Notes: generated by a model not told the origin, from the sequence alone. DNA of 49,335 bases from an uncultured beta proteobacterium (GCA_903828235.1 CAIKLM010000063.1:1-49335); one strand, 5' to 3'; shown: positions 33,862-43,181, numbered from the stretch's first letter. Made by a program: numbers and translations.

Positions 33862-34521
33862 ATGAAGACCGACGCACAACTGAAGACCGACGTGACCCGC
33901 GAACTCGAGTGGGACCCCGCCATCAACGCCGCCCACGTCGGCGTCACGGCCAAGGACGCCGTGGTGACGCTGACCGGCCACCTGGAGACCTACGCCGAGA
34001 AGTACGCCATCGAGCGCGCGGTGCAGCGCGTCGAGGGTGTCAAGGCAGTGGCGGTGGAGCTCGACGTGCGGCTGGCCCCGGGCCACCATCGCAGCGACTC
34101 CGAGATCGCCGAGGCCGCCGAGGCCGCCCTCGGCCTGAACGTGCTGATCCCGGCCGACCGGCTGCGGGTGAAGGTCGAGAAGGGCTGGGTCACGCTCACC
34201 GGCGAGGTCGACTGGGACTACCAGCGCAGCAGCGCCGAGCGCGCGGTGCGCGGGCTGACCGGCGTGACGGCGGTCAGCAACCTCGTCACCATCAAGCCCG
34301 CCACGACACCGGCCGACGTGTCCACGCGCATCCGCGAGGCGCTGGAACGCCACGCCCAGCGCGAGGCCCGGCGCATCGAGGTCATGGTCTCGGGCTCGAC
34401 CGTCACCCTGCGCGGCAACGTCGACACCTGGGCCGAGCGCGAGGCGGCCTCGGGCGCGGCCTGGGCGGCGCCGGGCATCGGCCGGGTCGTCAACGAGTTG
34501 CGCGTCGGCGTGCCAACCTGA
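33862..34521 (+). CDS. Three-BON-domain protein
   Basis: 219 residues with three BON units: about 4-70 (DAQLKTDVTRELEWDP...VTLTGHLETYAEK), 78-145 (VEKGWVTLTGEVDWDYQRSSAERAV) and 152-216 (VMVSGSTVTLRGNVDTWAERE). BON domains bind phospholipid; OsmY-type proteins are periplasmic, but here no signal peptide is visible. RBS AAAGGAAG. First gene of a run that continues with an L,D-transpeptidase-like protein and a P-type ATPase. Confidence 0.9.
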   Translation: MKTDAQLKTDVTRELEWDPAINAAHVGVTAKDAVVTLTGHLETYAEKYAIERAVQRVEGVKAVAVELDVRLAPGHHRSDSEIAEAAEAALGLNVLIPADRLRVKVEKGWVTLTGEVDWDYQRSSAERAVRGLTGVTAVSNLVTIKPATTPADVSTRIREALERHAQREARRIEVMVSGSTVTLRGNVDTWAEREAASGAAWAAPGIGRVVNELRVGVPT

Positions 34522-34547
34522 GCGGCGGCCCGCGCCCCGGGCCGGCC

Positions 34548-35348
34548 ATGCGGCGCCGCATGTTCGTGCTGGCGCTGCCGGGGCTGTGGCCGGAGGCGAC
34601 CGCGCGGGCCGCGGGCGACGCCGCGGTGGTGGCCGAGTGGCGCCGCCGCTTCGAGGCCGAGGTGCCGCGCCGCCTGGATGTGCCCGAGGCCGAGCGCGAG
34701 TACTACGCCGGCCTGCTGGACGAGGCGCTCGCCACGCCGGGCCCCGATCCCGGCTGGCCGCAGTCGGTGCTGCTGGTGGACCGCAGCGAGCAGGGGCAGG
34801 CCGCCTGCGTGCTGCTGCGCCCGCCCGGCGGCGCGTGGTACTGGCTGGGCGCGACGCCGGCATCGACCGGGCGCGTCGGCGCCTTCGAGCACTTCCGCAC
34901 GCCGCTGGGCGTGTTCCTGCACGGCCCGCACAACCCCGACTACCGCGCGCTCGGCACCGTCAACGAGCTGGGCATCCGCGGCTACGGCGCGCGCGGCCTG
35001 CGCGTGTTCGACTTCGGCTGGGTGACGGCCGAGCGCGGCTGGGGCCGCGGCGGCACCGGCACCATGCGGCTGCAGGTGCACGCCACCGATCCCGTGCGGC
35101 TGGAGCCCCGGCTGGGGCGGGCCGCGTCGAAGGGCTGCATCCGCATCACGGCGGCGCTCAACCGCTTCCTCGACCGCCACGGCCTGCTGGACGCCGAGTA
35201 CGATGCGGCGCAGGCCGCGGGTCGGCGGCAGTGGATCCTGCGGCCCGACCGCACCACCATCCCGTGGCCGGGCCGCTGGCTGGTGGTGGTGGACTCGCAG
35301 CGCCGCGAGCGGCCGGCGTGGTCGCCGCTGCCACCGGCCCGGCCGTGA
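34548..35348 (+). CDS. YkuD-type L,D-transpeptidase family protein
   Basis: 266 residues. A short hydrophobic N-terminus (MRRRMFVLALPGLWPEATARA) may be a signal peptide. The catalytic motif is present: H in MRLQVHATDP and SKGCIRI about 25 residues later (catalytic Cys near 198). L,D-transpeptidases make 3-3 peptidoglycan crosslinks or anchor lipoproteins; 3-3 crosslinks are typical of non-growing cells. Substrate not established. Downstream P-type ATPase starts 8 bp after the stop. Confidence 0.85.
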   Translation: MRRRMFVLALPGLWPEATARAAGDAAVVAEWRRRFEAEVPRRLDVPEAEREYYAGLLDEALATPGPDPGWPQSVLLVDRSEQGQAACVLLRPPGGAWYWLGATPASTGRVGAFEHFRTPLGVFLHGPHNPDYRALGTVNELGIRGYGARGLRVFDFGWVTAERGWGRGGTGTMRLQVHATDPVRLEPRLGRAASKGCIRITAALNRFLDRHGLLDAEYDAAQAAGRRQWILRPDRTTIPWPGRWLVVVDSQRRERPAWSPLPPARP

Positions 35349-35355
35349 ACACCCC

Positions 35356-37881
35356 ATGCCCACATCCGCCGATCGCCCTGCTGCCCCAACGCCCGGGCCT
35401 GATGCGGCTTTCCCCGACGACGCCAGCGGCCTGAGCGAGGCCGAGGCGCGCGCCCGCCTCGCCCGCGACGGCCCCAACCGCCTGCCCGCGCCGCGGCGGC
35501 GCACCGTGGCCACGGCCACGCTGGCGGTGCTGCGCCAGCCCATGGTGCTGCTGCTGCTGGCGTGCACGGCGCTGTATGCGGCGCTGGGCAATGCCTTCGA
35601 CGGCGCTGTGCTGGCGGTGTCGGTGGTGGTGGTGGCGGCGATCTCGGTGTCGCAGGAGCTGCGCACGCAGCGCGTGCTGGAGGCGCTGCGCGATCTGTCC
35701 AGCCCGCGCAGCACCGTCGTGCGCGACGGCGTGGTGCGCCGCATCCCGAGCCTGGAGCTGGTGGTGGGCGACCGCCTGGTGGTGCAGGAGGGCGACCGCA
35801 TGGCGTGCGACGCCGAGCTGCTGCGCGCCCACGGGCTGCGGGCCGACGAGTCGCTGCTGACCGGCGAGTCGCTGCCGGTGGACAAGGACAGCGCCGACGC
35901 GGCCTCGCGCCGGCTGCACGCCGGCACGCTGGTGGTGCAGGGCGACGGCATCGCGGTGGTCTGCGCCACCGGGGCGCGCACGGCGCTGGGCCGCATCGGC
36001 GGCTCGCTGGCCAGCATCGAGCCGCCGGCCAGCCGTCTGCAGGCCGAGCTGCAGCGCCTGGTGCGCCTGGTGGCCACGGCGGCGCTGGTGACCTGCCTGT
36101 TCGCGGCCACCGTGTTTGCCTGGCGCGAGGGCTCGTGGATCGCCGGCCTGCTGGTGGGCCTGACGCTGGCCATGGCCATCGTGCCCGAGGAGTTCGCGGT
36201 GGTCTGGACGGTGATGCTGGCCCTCGGCGCCCGGCGCCTGGCGCGCGCGCAGGTGCTGACGCGCCAGCCGCAGGCCATCGAGGCGCTGGGCGCGGCCACC
36301 GTGCTGTGCGTCGACAAGACCGGCACCCTCACCCACAACCGCATGGCGCTGGCGGCGGCGCACGACGGCCGCACGGCGTGGGTGCCACCGCCAGGAGACG
36401 GGCCGCCGCCTGCCCCGTTCGAGGCGCTGCTGGCCACCGCCGCCGCGGCCTGCCCGCCCGAGGCGCCCGACCCGATGGACCGCGCGATCCTGCAGCGCGC
36501 CGGCACCCGGCCGCCGCCCGGGGCGCTGCTGCGCCGCGAGGGCGTGCAGCCCGGCCACCCCTTCGTGAGCCAGTGCTGGCTCAACGGCGACGTGCTGCAC
36601 TTCGCGCTGAAGGGCGCGCCCGAGGCCGTGCTCGCGCGCTGCACCGGCGGCGCAGTGGCGCCCGAGCCGCTGCTGGCGCAGGCGCGGGCCTGGGGCGCCG
36701 AGGGCTGGCGCGTCATCGCGGTGGCGCGGGTCTCGCACCCGCGCGACGGTGCCGACGCCGCCACGGCGGCCGGCCAGGCACCGGCGCAGGGCTGGGAGTG
36801 CCTGGGGCTGCTGGCCTTTGCCGACCCGCTGCGCGAGGAGGTGCCCGCGGCGCTGCAGGCCTGCCGCGAGGCTGGCGTGCGCGTGGTGATGATCACCGGC
36901 GACGCCCCGGCCACGGCGGTGGCCATCGCCCGCGCGGCCGGCCTGCTGGCGCCCGATGCCGCGGCCGAAGTGCTGACCGGCGCCGAGATCGACGCCCTGA
37001 GCGAGGCGCTGTTCGAGCGCCAGGTGCGGCGCACCGCGATCTACGCCCGCGTCACGCCGGCGCACAAGCTGCGCATCGTGCAGGCGCTGCAGCGCGGCGG
37101 CGACGTCGTCGCGATGACGGGCGACGGCGTCAACGACGGCCCGGCGCTGCGGGCCGCCAACATCGGCGTGGCCATGGGCGCGCGCGGCACCGACGTCGCG
37201 CGCGAGGCGGCGACGCTGGTGCTGATGGACGACCGCTTCGCCTCGCTGGTGCAGGCCGTGGCCGCGGGGCGGCGCATCTTCGCCAACCTGCAGCACGCGC
37301 TGGGCTACCTGTTCGCGGTGCACGTGCCCATCGTGGGCGCCTCGCTGTGGCCGCTGTTCGGCGGGCCGGTGCTGCTGCTGCCGGTGCACGTGGTGCTGCT
37401 GGAGCTGATCATCGACCCGGCCTGCTCGCTGGTGTTCGAGTCCGAGCCGCTGGCCGCCGGGGCCATGCGCACGCCGCCGCGGCCGGCGGCGACGCGCCTG
37501 TTCCCGCCCGGGCAGGCGCTGCGGGCCCTGACGGCCGGCGGTCTGGCGCTGGTGCCGCTGGCGGCGGTGCAGTTCGTGGGCCACGCCGCGGGCTGGTCGG
37601 CCGAGACCCTGCGCATGGCGGCCATGGCCAGCATCGTGCTGGGCAACCTGCTGCTGCTGTGGTGGTTCCGCGGCGGCTGGCGCGCACCCACGGCCGGCAA
37701 CCGCCGCTTCCTGCAGGTGCTGCTGGCGGTGGGCGCGGGCACGCTGGCGGTGGCGCTGCTGCCGCCGCTGCGCACCGCGTTGGGCTTCCCGGCCGCGCCC
37801 GTGCCGGTACCGGTGCTGCTGCTGATGGGCGCCGCCGTGGCCGCGCTGGCGGCCCTGGCCTGGCGGCGCGGCCGCGCTTGA
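35356..37881 (+). CDS. Cation-transporting P-type ATPase
   Basis: 841 residues. Motifs: TGES (actuator, about 175), MAIVPEEFAVVWT (ion-site helix 4), DKTGTLTH (phosphorylated Asp, about 318), LKGAPEAV (nucleotide site), MITGD and TGDGVNDGPAL (hinge). About ten hydrophobic segments. The PEE in place of PEGLP/PELLP suggests a P2-like but divergent cation pump; the ion cannot be fixed. Likely counterpart of CtpF in the DosR regulon. Box 14 for the next gene overlaps the stop codon. Confidence 0.92.
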   Translation: MPTSADRPAAPTPGPDAAFPDDASGLSEAEARARLARDGPNRLPAPRRRTVATATLAVLRQPMVLLLLACTALYAALGNAFDGAVLAVSVVVVAAISVSQELRTQRVLEALRDLSSPRSTVVRDGVVRRIPSLELVVGDRLVVQEGDRMACDAELLRAHGLRADESLLTGESLPVDKDSADAASRRLHAGTLVVQGDGIAVVCATGARTALGRIGGSLASIEPPASRLQAELQRLVRLVATAALVTCLFAATVFAWREGSWIAGLLVGLTLAMAIVPEEFAVVWTVMLALGARRLARAQVLTRQPQAIEALGAATVLCVDKTGTLTHNRMALAAAHDGRTAWVPPPGDGPPPAPFEALLATAAAACPPEAPDPMDRAILQRAGTRPPPGALLRREGVQPGHPFVSQCWLNGDVLHFALKGAPEAVLARCTGGAVAPEPLLAQARAWGAEGWRVIAVARVSHPRDGADAATAAGQAPAQGWECLGLLAFADPLREEVPAALQACREAGVRVVMITGDAPATAVAIARAAGLLAPDAAAEVLTGAEIDALSEALFERQVRRTAIYARVTPAHKLRIVQALQRGGDVVAMTGDGVNDGPALRAANIGVAMGARGTDVAREAATLVLMDDRFASLVQAVAAGRRIFANLQHALGYLFAVHVPIVGASLWPLFGGPVLLLPVHVVLLELIIDPACSLVFESEPLAAGAMRTPPRPAATRLFPPGQALRALTAGGLALVPLAAVQFVGHAAGWSAETLRMAAMASIVLGNLLLLWWFRGGWRAPTAGNRRFLQVLLAVGAGTLAVALLPPLRTALGFPAAPVPVPVLLLMGAAVAALAALAWRRGRA

Positions 37882-37891
37882 GCGCACGCAA
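37878..37891 (+). promoter_or_regulatory. FNR/FixK-type box 14 (GGDEF gene)
   Basis: TTGAGCGCACGCAA, overlapping the ATPase stop. TATGGT at 37913-37918; start near 37926. A CTATGG-N8-CCATAG dyad (37912-37931) surrounds the predicted start. Confidence 0.7.
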
Positions 37892-37963
37892 GCCGGCTCC
37901 GCACGGCCGGCCTATGGTTCGGCAGCCATAGCTGACGGGAGCCCGGACGCTCCCGCCCGACCC

Positions 37964-38707
37964 ATGAAGCGTCGCCTGAACCGCAAGCATGCCCGTGAGC
38001 TCGAGGCGATCGAGCTGGCCTTGACGCGCTCGCCGGCCGCGCTGGTGGTGACCGATGCCCGCCACCGCATCGTGGCCGCCAACCCGGCCTACCAGCGCCT
38101 GATCGGCCCGAGGGCCGCGGCCGAGGCCTGCCCGGGCGCAAGCGGCTGCGGCTGCGCGGGGTGGCGGCACCTCGCCGAGCACGACGCGCTGACCGGACTG
38201 CCGAACCGCGCGCAGCTGGAGTCCGAGCTGGCGCGAGCGTTGGCGCGCGCGGCCCGCCACCGGCAGCGGCTGGCCGTGCTGTTCGTCGATCCGGACGGCT
38301 TCAAGCAGGTCAACGACGGGGAGGGCCACGCCTGCGGAGACGGGCTGCTGCGCAAGCTCGGCGCGCGCATGCGCGCAACGCTGCGGGGCGAGGACCTGTT
38401 GGCCCGCTACGGCGGCGACGAGTTCGTGGTGCTGATCGAGGCGCCGCGCCAGCCTGCCGACGCCGCCGTGGCGGCCATGGCGCTGCTGGACGCGGTGAAG
38501 GATGCCGCCGCCGACCCCGGGGCCCTGGCGCCCCGGGTGACGGCGAGCATCGGCATCGCGATGTACCCCGACCACGCCGGCGACGCCGCGCAGTTGCTGG
38601 GCGTGGCCGACGCCGCGATGTACGGCGCCAAGCGCGCCGGTGGCGATGCCTTCGCCTTTGCCGACGCGCCCGCCCTGCCCCGGGCGGCGCGGGCGCGGTG
38701 GGGTTGA
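37964..38707 (+). CDS. Diguanylate cyclase (GGDEF) with shortened PAS-like N-terminus
   Basis: 247 residues. About 20-55 resembles the first part of a PAS domain (SPAALVVTDARHRIVAANPAYQRLIG), but it runs directly through a cysteine-containing CPGASGCGCAG linker into the GGDEF domain (about 68-235: AEHDALTGLPNR, LFVDPDGFKQVND, YGGDEFVVL). The GGDEF motif is intact, so c-di-GMP synthesis is plausible; no I-site RxxD is visible at its usual place. The missing PAS core suggests an internal deletion. Confidence 0.88.
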   Translation: MKRRLNRKHARELEAIELALTRSPAALVVTDARHRIVAANPAYQRLIGPRAAAEACPGASGCGCAGWRHLAEHDALTGLPNRAQLESELARALARAARHRQRLAVLFVDPDGFKQVNDGEGHACGDGLLRKLGARMRATLRGEDLLARYGGDEFVVLIEAPRQPADAAVAAMALLDAVKDAAADPGALAPRVTASIGIAMYPDHAGDAAQLLGVADAAMYGAKRAGGDAFAFADAPALPRAARARWG

Positions 38708-38727
38708 GGCGCCCGTTCCGGCCGCTT

Positions 38728-38741
38728 TTGCGTTCGCTCAA
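38728..38741 (+). promoter_or_regulatory. FNR/FixK-type box 15 (CBS remnant and kinase gene)
   Basis: TTGCGTTCGCTCAA; GACGAT at 38764-38769 (identical to box 13); start near 38776, 19 bp before ATG 38795. Confidence 0.65.
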
Positions 38742-38794
38742 TTTGGCGGCCGGGCAGGTGGTCGACGATGACGCCGCAGCCGGAGCCTGACACC

Positions 38795-38860
38795 ATGGTC
38801 GAGACCCTGAACGCGGGCGAGATCCGCAACCGCATCGTCGTCGGCACCGCGACATCGTGA
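38795..38860 (+). pseudogene. CBS-domain gene remnant, now a 21-codon upstream ORF
   Basis: ATG 38795 has GGAG upstream and encodes the typical start of a CBS-pair protein (VETLNAGEIRNRIVV), but after 16 residues it jumps, with frameshift, to sequence that in another frame reads RDIVMAVIAEG, the middle of the CBS pair (compare TDRDIVTTVVATG of the intact gene at 18505). About 45 codons seem deleted. The ORF stops at TGA 38858-38860, overlapping the ATG of the kinase ORF (TGATG), so it can couple translation. Confidence 0.7.
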
Positions 38861-40602
38861 TGGCCGTCATCGCCGAAGGCGTGGACCCGTCGCGGCTGCG
38901 CTTGGAAGACGCCATGAGCACCGGGGTGGTGTCCGCGCGCGAGTCCGATGCGCTGGCCGGGCCACCGTGCCCGGCGGCCGAGCTCACGCCCGAGCGGCAG
39001 CGCCGGCTGGTGCGCGCGCTGATCGAGCGGCTGGGGCAGGACGGCGCGCCGGTGCGCCACGTCGAGACGCACATCTCGCACGTGCTGCTGCACGGCGGCC
39101 TCGCATACAAGTTCAAGAAGGCGCTGGCCACCCCGTACCTCGACCAGTCGACGCTGGCGCGGCGACGCGCGGCCTGCGCCGAGGAACTGCGGCTGAACCG
39201 CCGGCTGGCGCCCGATACCTACCTGAACGTGGTGGCGGTGACCGGCAGCGACGCCAGGCCCGAGCTGGGCGGCGATGGCCCGGTGCTCGACGTCGCGGTG
39301 CGCATGCGCGCCTTCGACGAGGACGGCCTGTGGGACCGCCTCGCCGCACGCGGCGAGTTGCGCGCGGCCGACGTGGACGAGCTGGCCGTGCGGCTGGCCG
39401 GCTTCCACCAGAGCGCGGCCGTGGCCCCGCCGCAAGGCCCCTGGGGCACGCCGGCGCAGGTGCGGCCCGCGCTGTGCGACAGCCTGCGCGAGTTGCTGGC
39501 GCCGACGGCCCTTGTGGCGCCCCGCGCGCTCGACCGCGCCGCGCTCGAGCGGCTGCAACGCTGGGAGGCCGAGGCCTACCCGCGCCTGCAGGCCGTGATC
39601 GCGCAGCGCCTGGCCGCCGGCCGGGTGCGCGAGGGCCACGGCGACCTGCACCTGGGCAACGTCGCGCGCGAGGCCGGCCGCTGCCTGGTGTTCGACGGCA
39701 TCGAGTTCGATCCGGGCCTGCGCTGGATCGACGTCATGAGCGACGTCGCCTTCATGGCGATGGACCTGCAGGCCCACGGGCTGCCGGCGCTGGCGCACCG
39801 CTTCGTCAACGCCTACCTCGAGGCCAGCGGCGACTACGAAGGCCTGCGCGTGCTCGGCTACTACCTGGTGCACCGCGCCCTGGTGCGCGCCAAGGTCGCG
39901 CTGATGCGGGCCGGGCAGACCGCCGGCGCCGAGCGCGATCAGGCCCTGCAGGCCGTGCGGCGCTACGTGCACCTGGCGGTGGGCTGCGCGATGCCGCGGC
40001 CGCGCGCGCTGCTCGTCACCCACGGCCTGTCGGGCAGCGGCAAGACGACACTGACGCAGGACCTGCTGGAGACCCTGGGCGCGCCGCGCGTCCGCGCCGA
40101 CGTCGAGCGCAAGCGCCTGGGGGGCCTCGGGGCGCTGCAGCCCAGCGGCTCGCCGCCGGGCGGCGGCCTGTACGTCTCGGCCATCAGCCAGGCCACCTAC
40201 CAGCGGCTGTTCACGGCCGCTGCGGCCGCGCTTGAGGGCGGCGGGCCGGTCATCCTGGACGCCGGCTTCCTGCGGCTGGCCGACCGCGCCTCGGCACGCC
40301 GCATCGCCGCCGCGCACGGCGTGCCCTTCGTGATCCTGCACTTCGAGGCGCCGCCCGCCCTTCTGCGCCGCCGGCTGCGCGAGCGTGCCGCGCGCGCCGC
40401 CGATGCCTCCGAGGCCGACGAGTCGGTGCTGGTGCTGCAACTGCAGACGCAGGAGCCGCTGCTGCCGGCCGAGCGCGCCCTCAGCCACACGGTGACGGCC
40501 TCGGCCAGCCCCACGGCGCCCCAGCGCGTGGACTGGGCACCCCTGCTGGACCGCCTGCGCCGCAACCACCTTGGCAACGGGGCGCGGCCCGCGGCGGCCT
40601 GA
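38860..40602 (+). CDS. Aminoglycoside-phosphotransferase-like / P-loop kinase fusion protein
   Basis: 580 residues as drawn. Residues 1-35 are leftover CBS sequence (EGVDPSRLRLEDAMSTGVVSARESDAL). About 45-365 is an APH-like kinase (VETHISHVLLHGGLAYKFKKAL; catalytic EGHGDLHLGNV; IDVMSDVAFMAMDL). About 390-570 is a P-loop kinase domain (THGLSGSGKTTLTQDLLE, Walker A; VRADVERKR; VILDAGFLR). This two-domain protein matches Rv2004c of the DosR regulon. The native start is uncertain: ATG 38914 is an alternative. Substrates unknown. Confidence 0.85.
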   Translation: MAVIAEGVDPSRLRLEDAMSTGVVSARESDALAGPPCPAAELTPERQRRLVRALIERLGQDGAPVRHVETHISHVLLHGGLAYKFKKALATPYLDQSTLARRRAACAEELRLNRRLAPDTYLNVVAVTGSDARPELGGDGPVLDVAVRMRAFDEDGLWDRLAARGELRAADVDELAVRLAGFHQSAAVAPPQGPWGTPAQVRPALCDSLRELLAPTALVAPRALDRAALERLQRWEAEAYPRLQAVIAQRLAAGRVREGHGDLHLGNVAREAGRCLVFDGIEFDPGLRWIDVMSDVAFMAMDLQAHGLPALAHRFVNAYLEASGDYEGLRVLGYYLVHRALVRAKVALMRAGQTAGAERDQALQAVRRYVHLAVGCAMPRPRALLVTHGLSGSGKTTLTQDLLETLGAPRVRADVERKRLGGLGALQPSGSPPGGGLYVSAISQATYQRLFTAAAAALEGGGPVILDAGFLRLADRASARRIAAAHGVPFVILHFEAPPALLRRRLRERAARAADASEADESVLVLQLQTQEPLLPAERALSHTVTASASPTAPQRVDWAPLLDRLRRNHLGNGARPAAA

Positions 40603-40618
40603 AGGGCCGGCGCCGCGC

Positions 40619-41077
40619 CTACTCGCCCGGGCGCGGTTCGCGCACCAGCAGCACCGGCACCGGGCTGTGGCGGGCCACGATCTCGGCGTCGCTGCCCATG
40701 ACCCAGCGGTTGGCGCCGCGCCGGCCATGCGTGCCCATCACGACCAGGTCGCAGTCGCGGTTGCGCACGCGCTCGACTACGACATCGGCGACGCGGCCCG
40801 CGGCCTCGCGCAGGTCGGTCTCGGCGCCCACGCCGGCGGCCTCGCAGCGCTCCTTGGCGCGCGCCAGCAGTGCCTCGCCCTGCTCACGGAGGGCCCGGCC
40901 AAGGTCGGACCATCCGCCGGCGAAACCGGCCTCGGCCACGGTCGGCGGTGGCTCCACCGCGTGCAACAGCACGAGGTGCGGCATGAGCTTCAACTCGTGG
41001 GCCAGCTCCAGCGCCTGCGCGAGGCCGCGCTCGGAGGTGCTGCTGCCGTCGATGGGAACGAGGATGCGCTTGACCAT
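40619..41077 (-). CDS. Single-domain universal stress protein (UspA family)
   Basis: 152 residues, RBS GGGAGG. VKRILVPIDGSSTSERGLAQALELA start and VVMGTHGRRGANRWVMGSDAEIVARHSPVPVLLV, which holds the ATP-binding G-x2-G-x9-GS motif. So this is an ATP-binding Usp. Box 16 lies 65 bp upstream, inside the end of the kinase gene. Confidence 0.95.
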   Translation of the reverse strand: MVKRILVPIDGSSTSERGLAQALELAHELKLMPHLVLLHAVEPPPTVAEAGFAGGWSDLGRALREQGEALLARAKERCEAAGVGAETDLREAAGRVADVVVERVRNRDCDLVVMGTHGRRGANRWVMGSDAEIVARHSPVPVLLVREPRPGE

Positions 41078-41141
41078 GCTGTTGCCTCCCGGCGCCGTGC
41101 GCCGCAGCGGCGATGCTGGGGCCCCGCCCATTGCAGCGGGT

Positions 41142-41155
41142 TGAGCCGGCTCAGC
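41142..41155 (-). promoter_or_regulatory. FNR/FixK-type box 16 (uspA-like)
   Basis: TTGAGCCGGCTCAG on the plus strand, one outer base off. Minus-strand CAGCAT at 41119-41114; start near 41107, 30 bp before the ATG. It overlaps the histidine-kinase stop codon. Confidence 0.6.
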
Positions 41156-43181
41156 GCCCGGGCTCGGGCGGCTCCAGCGCGCCCACGCGGGCCGTGACGA
41201 CGACGCCGTGGCCGACCGTGCTGTCCACCCGCAGTTCGCCGCCCAGCGCGCGCACGCGCTCGGCCATGCCGCGCAGGCCGAAGGAAGCCGGCTTGCGCCG
41301 GTCGTCGGCACTCAGGCCGCGGCCGTCGTCGGCGATGCGCAACTCCCAGCCGCCGCCGGGCGTGCGCGACAGCCGGATCTGCACCCGCCGGGCCTGCGCG
41401 TGCTTGGCCACGTTGTTCATCGCCTCCTGCGCCACCCGGTACAGGCACAGCGCCACCGCATCGCGGGGCTCGCCGTCGTTCATGCAGGCGGCGTCGCTGT
41501 GGACCTCGACCTGGATCGACCGCCTCTGCGCATGCTCGGCCGCCAGCAGCTCCAGCGCCGCCAGCAGGCCGAGCTCCTCGAGCAGCTGCGGCATCAGGTC
41601 GCTCACGATGCGGCGGCAGCTGGTGATGGCGGCGCTGGCGAGTTCGTCCAGGCGCAACGCCAGCGCCGGCAACCGCGACGGCTCGGCAGCCATGTCGGGC
41701 AAGATGGCACCGATCTCGAGCTTGATCGCGGCCAGCACCTGCTGCAGCTCATCGTGAAGCGCCAGGGCGATGCGCCGCCGCTCCTCCTCCTGCACGCTGG
41801 TCTGTGCGGCGATCAGGCGTTCGAGATCACGGTGCGAGACCTTCAGCTCGTCGGCGATGCGCTGCTGCTCGGTCACGTCGCGCAGGATCACGGTGAACAG
41901 GTGCTGGCCGTCCGCGCGCGCCTGCGAGATGGCCGCTTCCAGCGGAAACTCGTGACCGTCGGCGTGCAGGCCCGTCACCCGCGCCCCCGGGCCCATCGCG
42001 CGCGTCTCCTGGCCGCTGCGCCCGAAGCGTTCCACGTGGTCGTGGTGGGCCTTGCGGAAGCGCTCCGGCAGCAGGCGCTCCAGCGGCAGGCCGAGCATGC
42101 GTTCCACCGACAGGCCGAACACGCGCGCCGCGGCCGGGTTGGCCAGCACGATGCGCTGCGAGGCGTCGACGGTGATGATCGCCTCGCTGGCCGACGCGAA
42201 GATGCCCCTGAGCTGCGCCTCGCGCACGCGCAGCGACTCCACGGCCTCCTCGCGCTCGGCACGGGCATCGTCCAGCAGGCGGCGGGTCTGGCGGATTTCC
42301 TCGAGCTCGCCCGGCGCGGTCGGTGTCGCGCCCGCCGCGGCCAGTGAACGCACCGAGAGCGACAGGCGCCGCGTGGCCCAGGCGCCGCCCAGCACGCAGA
42401 TCAGCGTCACGCCGAGCAAGGGCAGCACCAGCAACGACGCCAGACGCCAGAGCTGCTGGGTGTGGTCTGCCTGCGGCAGGCGCACCTCGGCTGTCCAGGG
42501 CACCAGCGTCGGCCGCGCCACGAAGCGCAGCATGGCGCCCTCGGCGGCGTCATCGACACCGCGCTGTGCAAGGGGCTGGCCCCGGGTGTCGGCCACCGCC
42601 AGCACCCAGCCCGCGGGCACTGCCAGGCTGCCCAGCAAGGGCTCCATGAACCGCAGCGGCAACACGTTGGCCAACACGTAGGCGACCCTCTGCCCCCTCA
42701 TCACCGGCACGGCCACGGCCACCATCGCCTCGCCGGCGATCGGGCCCATGAAGGGGTCGCCCACCGCCGGCTGTCCGGTCTCGAAGGCCAAGGGCACGGC
42801 TGCCCGGGATTCGGGCCGCGCAGGCGGCGGCAGCGGCTCGCCGAAGGACACGGCCGAGTGCAGGCGCATCCGGCCGTTGCCCTCGACCAGCAACACCGAG
42901 CCCCCCAGGGCCTGGGCAACGCCAAGGGCCTGGAGGCGCAGTTCCGGCCAGCGCGCCTCGTCGTCGACGAGTGGGGACGCCGCCAGGGCCTGCAGCGCCG
43001 CCTGCCGCACCTGCAGCATGCGGTCGACGCTCTGCGCCAGCAACCCGGTCAGCCGAAGGGCCTCGGCCTCCTGCTCGTGGCGGACGGTCTGGAACTGCCA
43101 CCAGCCCAGGCCCAGGGCGAGCGCCACCAGCGGCGTCACGCACCACGCGATCAGCCGGGCCAGGTAGCGTTGCAGCGTCAC
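41151..43181 (-). CDS. Membrane sensor histidine kinase with periplasmic sensor and PAS domain
   Basis: 676 residues from a GTG overlapping the response-regulator stop. TM1 about 12-30, periplasmic sensor about 33-250 (Cache-like), TM2 about 252-278, a PAS domain (about 325-445, with AHHDHVERFGRSG and VTGLHADGHEFPLEAAIS), HisKA_3 (ALALHDELQQVLAAIKLEIG) and HATPase (YRVAQEAMNNVAKHAQ; IADDGRGL). The PAS segment resembles FixL near its heme His, but this His-containing pattern also occurs in PAS domains not known to bind heme, so oxygen sensing is only a possibility. Confidence 0.9.
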   Translation of the reverse strand: MTLQRYLARLIAWCVTPLVALALGLGWWQFQTVRHEQEAEALRLTGLLAQSVDRMLQVRQAALQALAASPLVDDEARWPELRLQALGVAQALGGSVLLVEGNGRMRLHSAVSFGEPLPPPARPESRAAVPLAFETGQPAVGDPFMGPIAGEAMVAVAVPVMRGQRVAYVLANVLPLRFMEPLLGSLAVPAGWVLAVADTRGQPLAQRGVDDAAEGAMLRFVARPTLVPWTAEVRLPQADHTQQLWRLASLLVLPLLGVTLICVLGGAWATRRLSLSVRSLAAAGATPTAPGELEEIRQTRRLLDDARAEREEAVESLRVREAQLRGIFASASEAIITVDASQRIVLANPAAARVFGLSVERMLGLPLERLLPERFRKAHHDHVERFGRSGQETRAMGPGARVTGLHADGHEFPLEAAISQARADGQHLFTVILRDVTEQQRIADELKVSHRDLERLIAAQTSVQEEERRRIALALHDELQQVLAAIKLEIGAILPDMAAEPSRLPALALRLDELASAAITSCRRIVSDLMPQLLEELGLLAALELLAAEHAQRRSIQVEVHSDAACMNDGEPRDAVALCLYRVAQEAMNNVAKHAQARRVQIRLSRTPGGGWELRIADDGRGLSADDRRKPASFGLRGMAERVRALGGELRVDSTVGHGVVVTARVGALEPPEPGR

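Noticed and set aside
41151..43181. Calling the membrane kinase a FixL haem oxygen sensor
   Set aside because: The PAS segment has a His at a similar place, but this pattern occurs in PAS domains not known to bind heme, so sequence alone does not support it.
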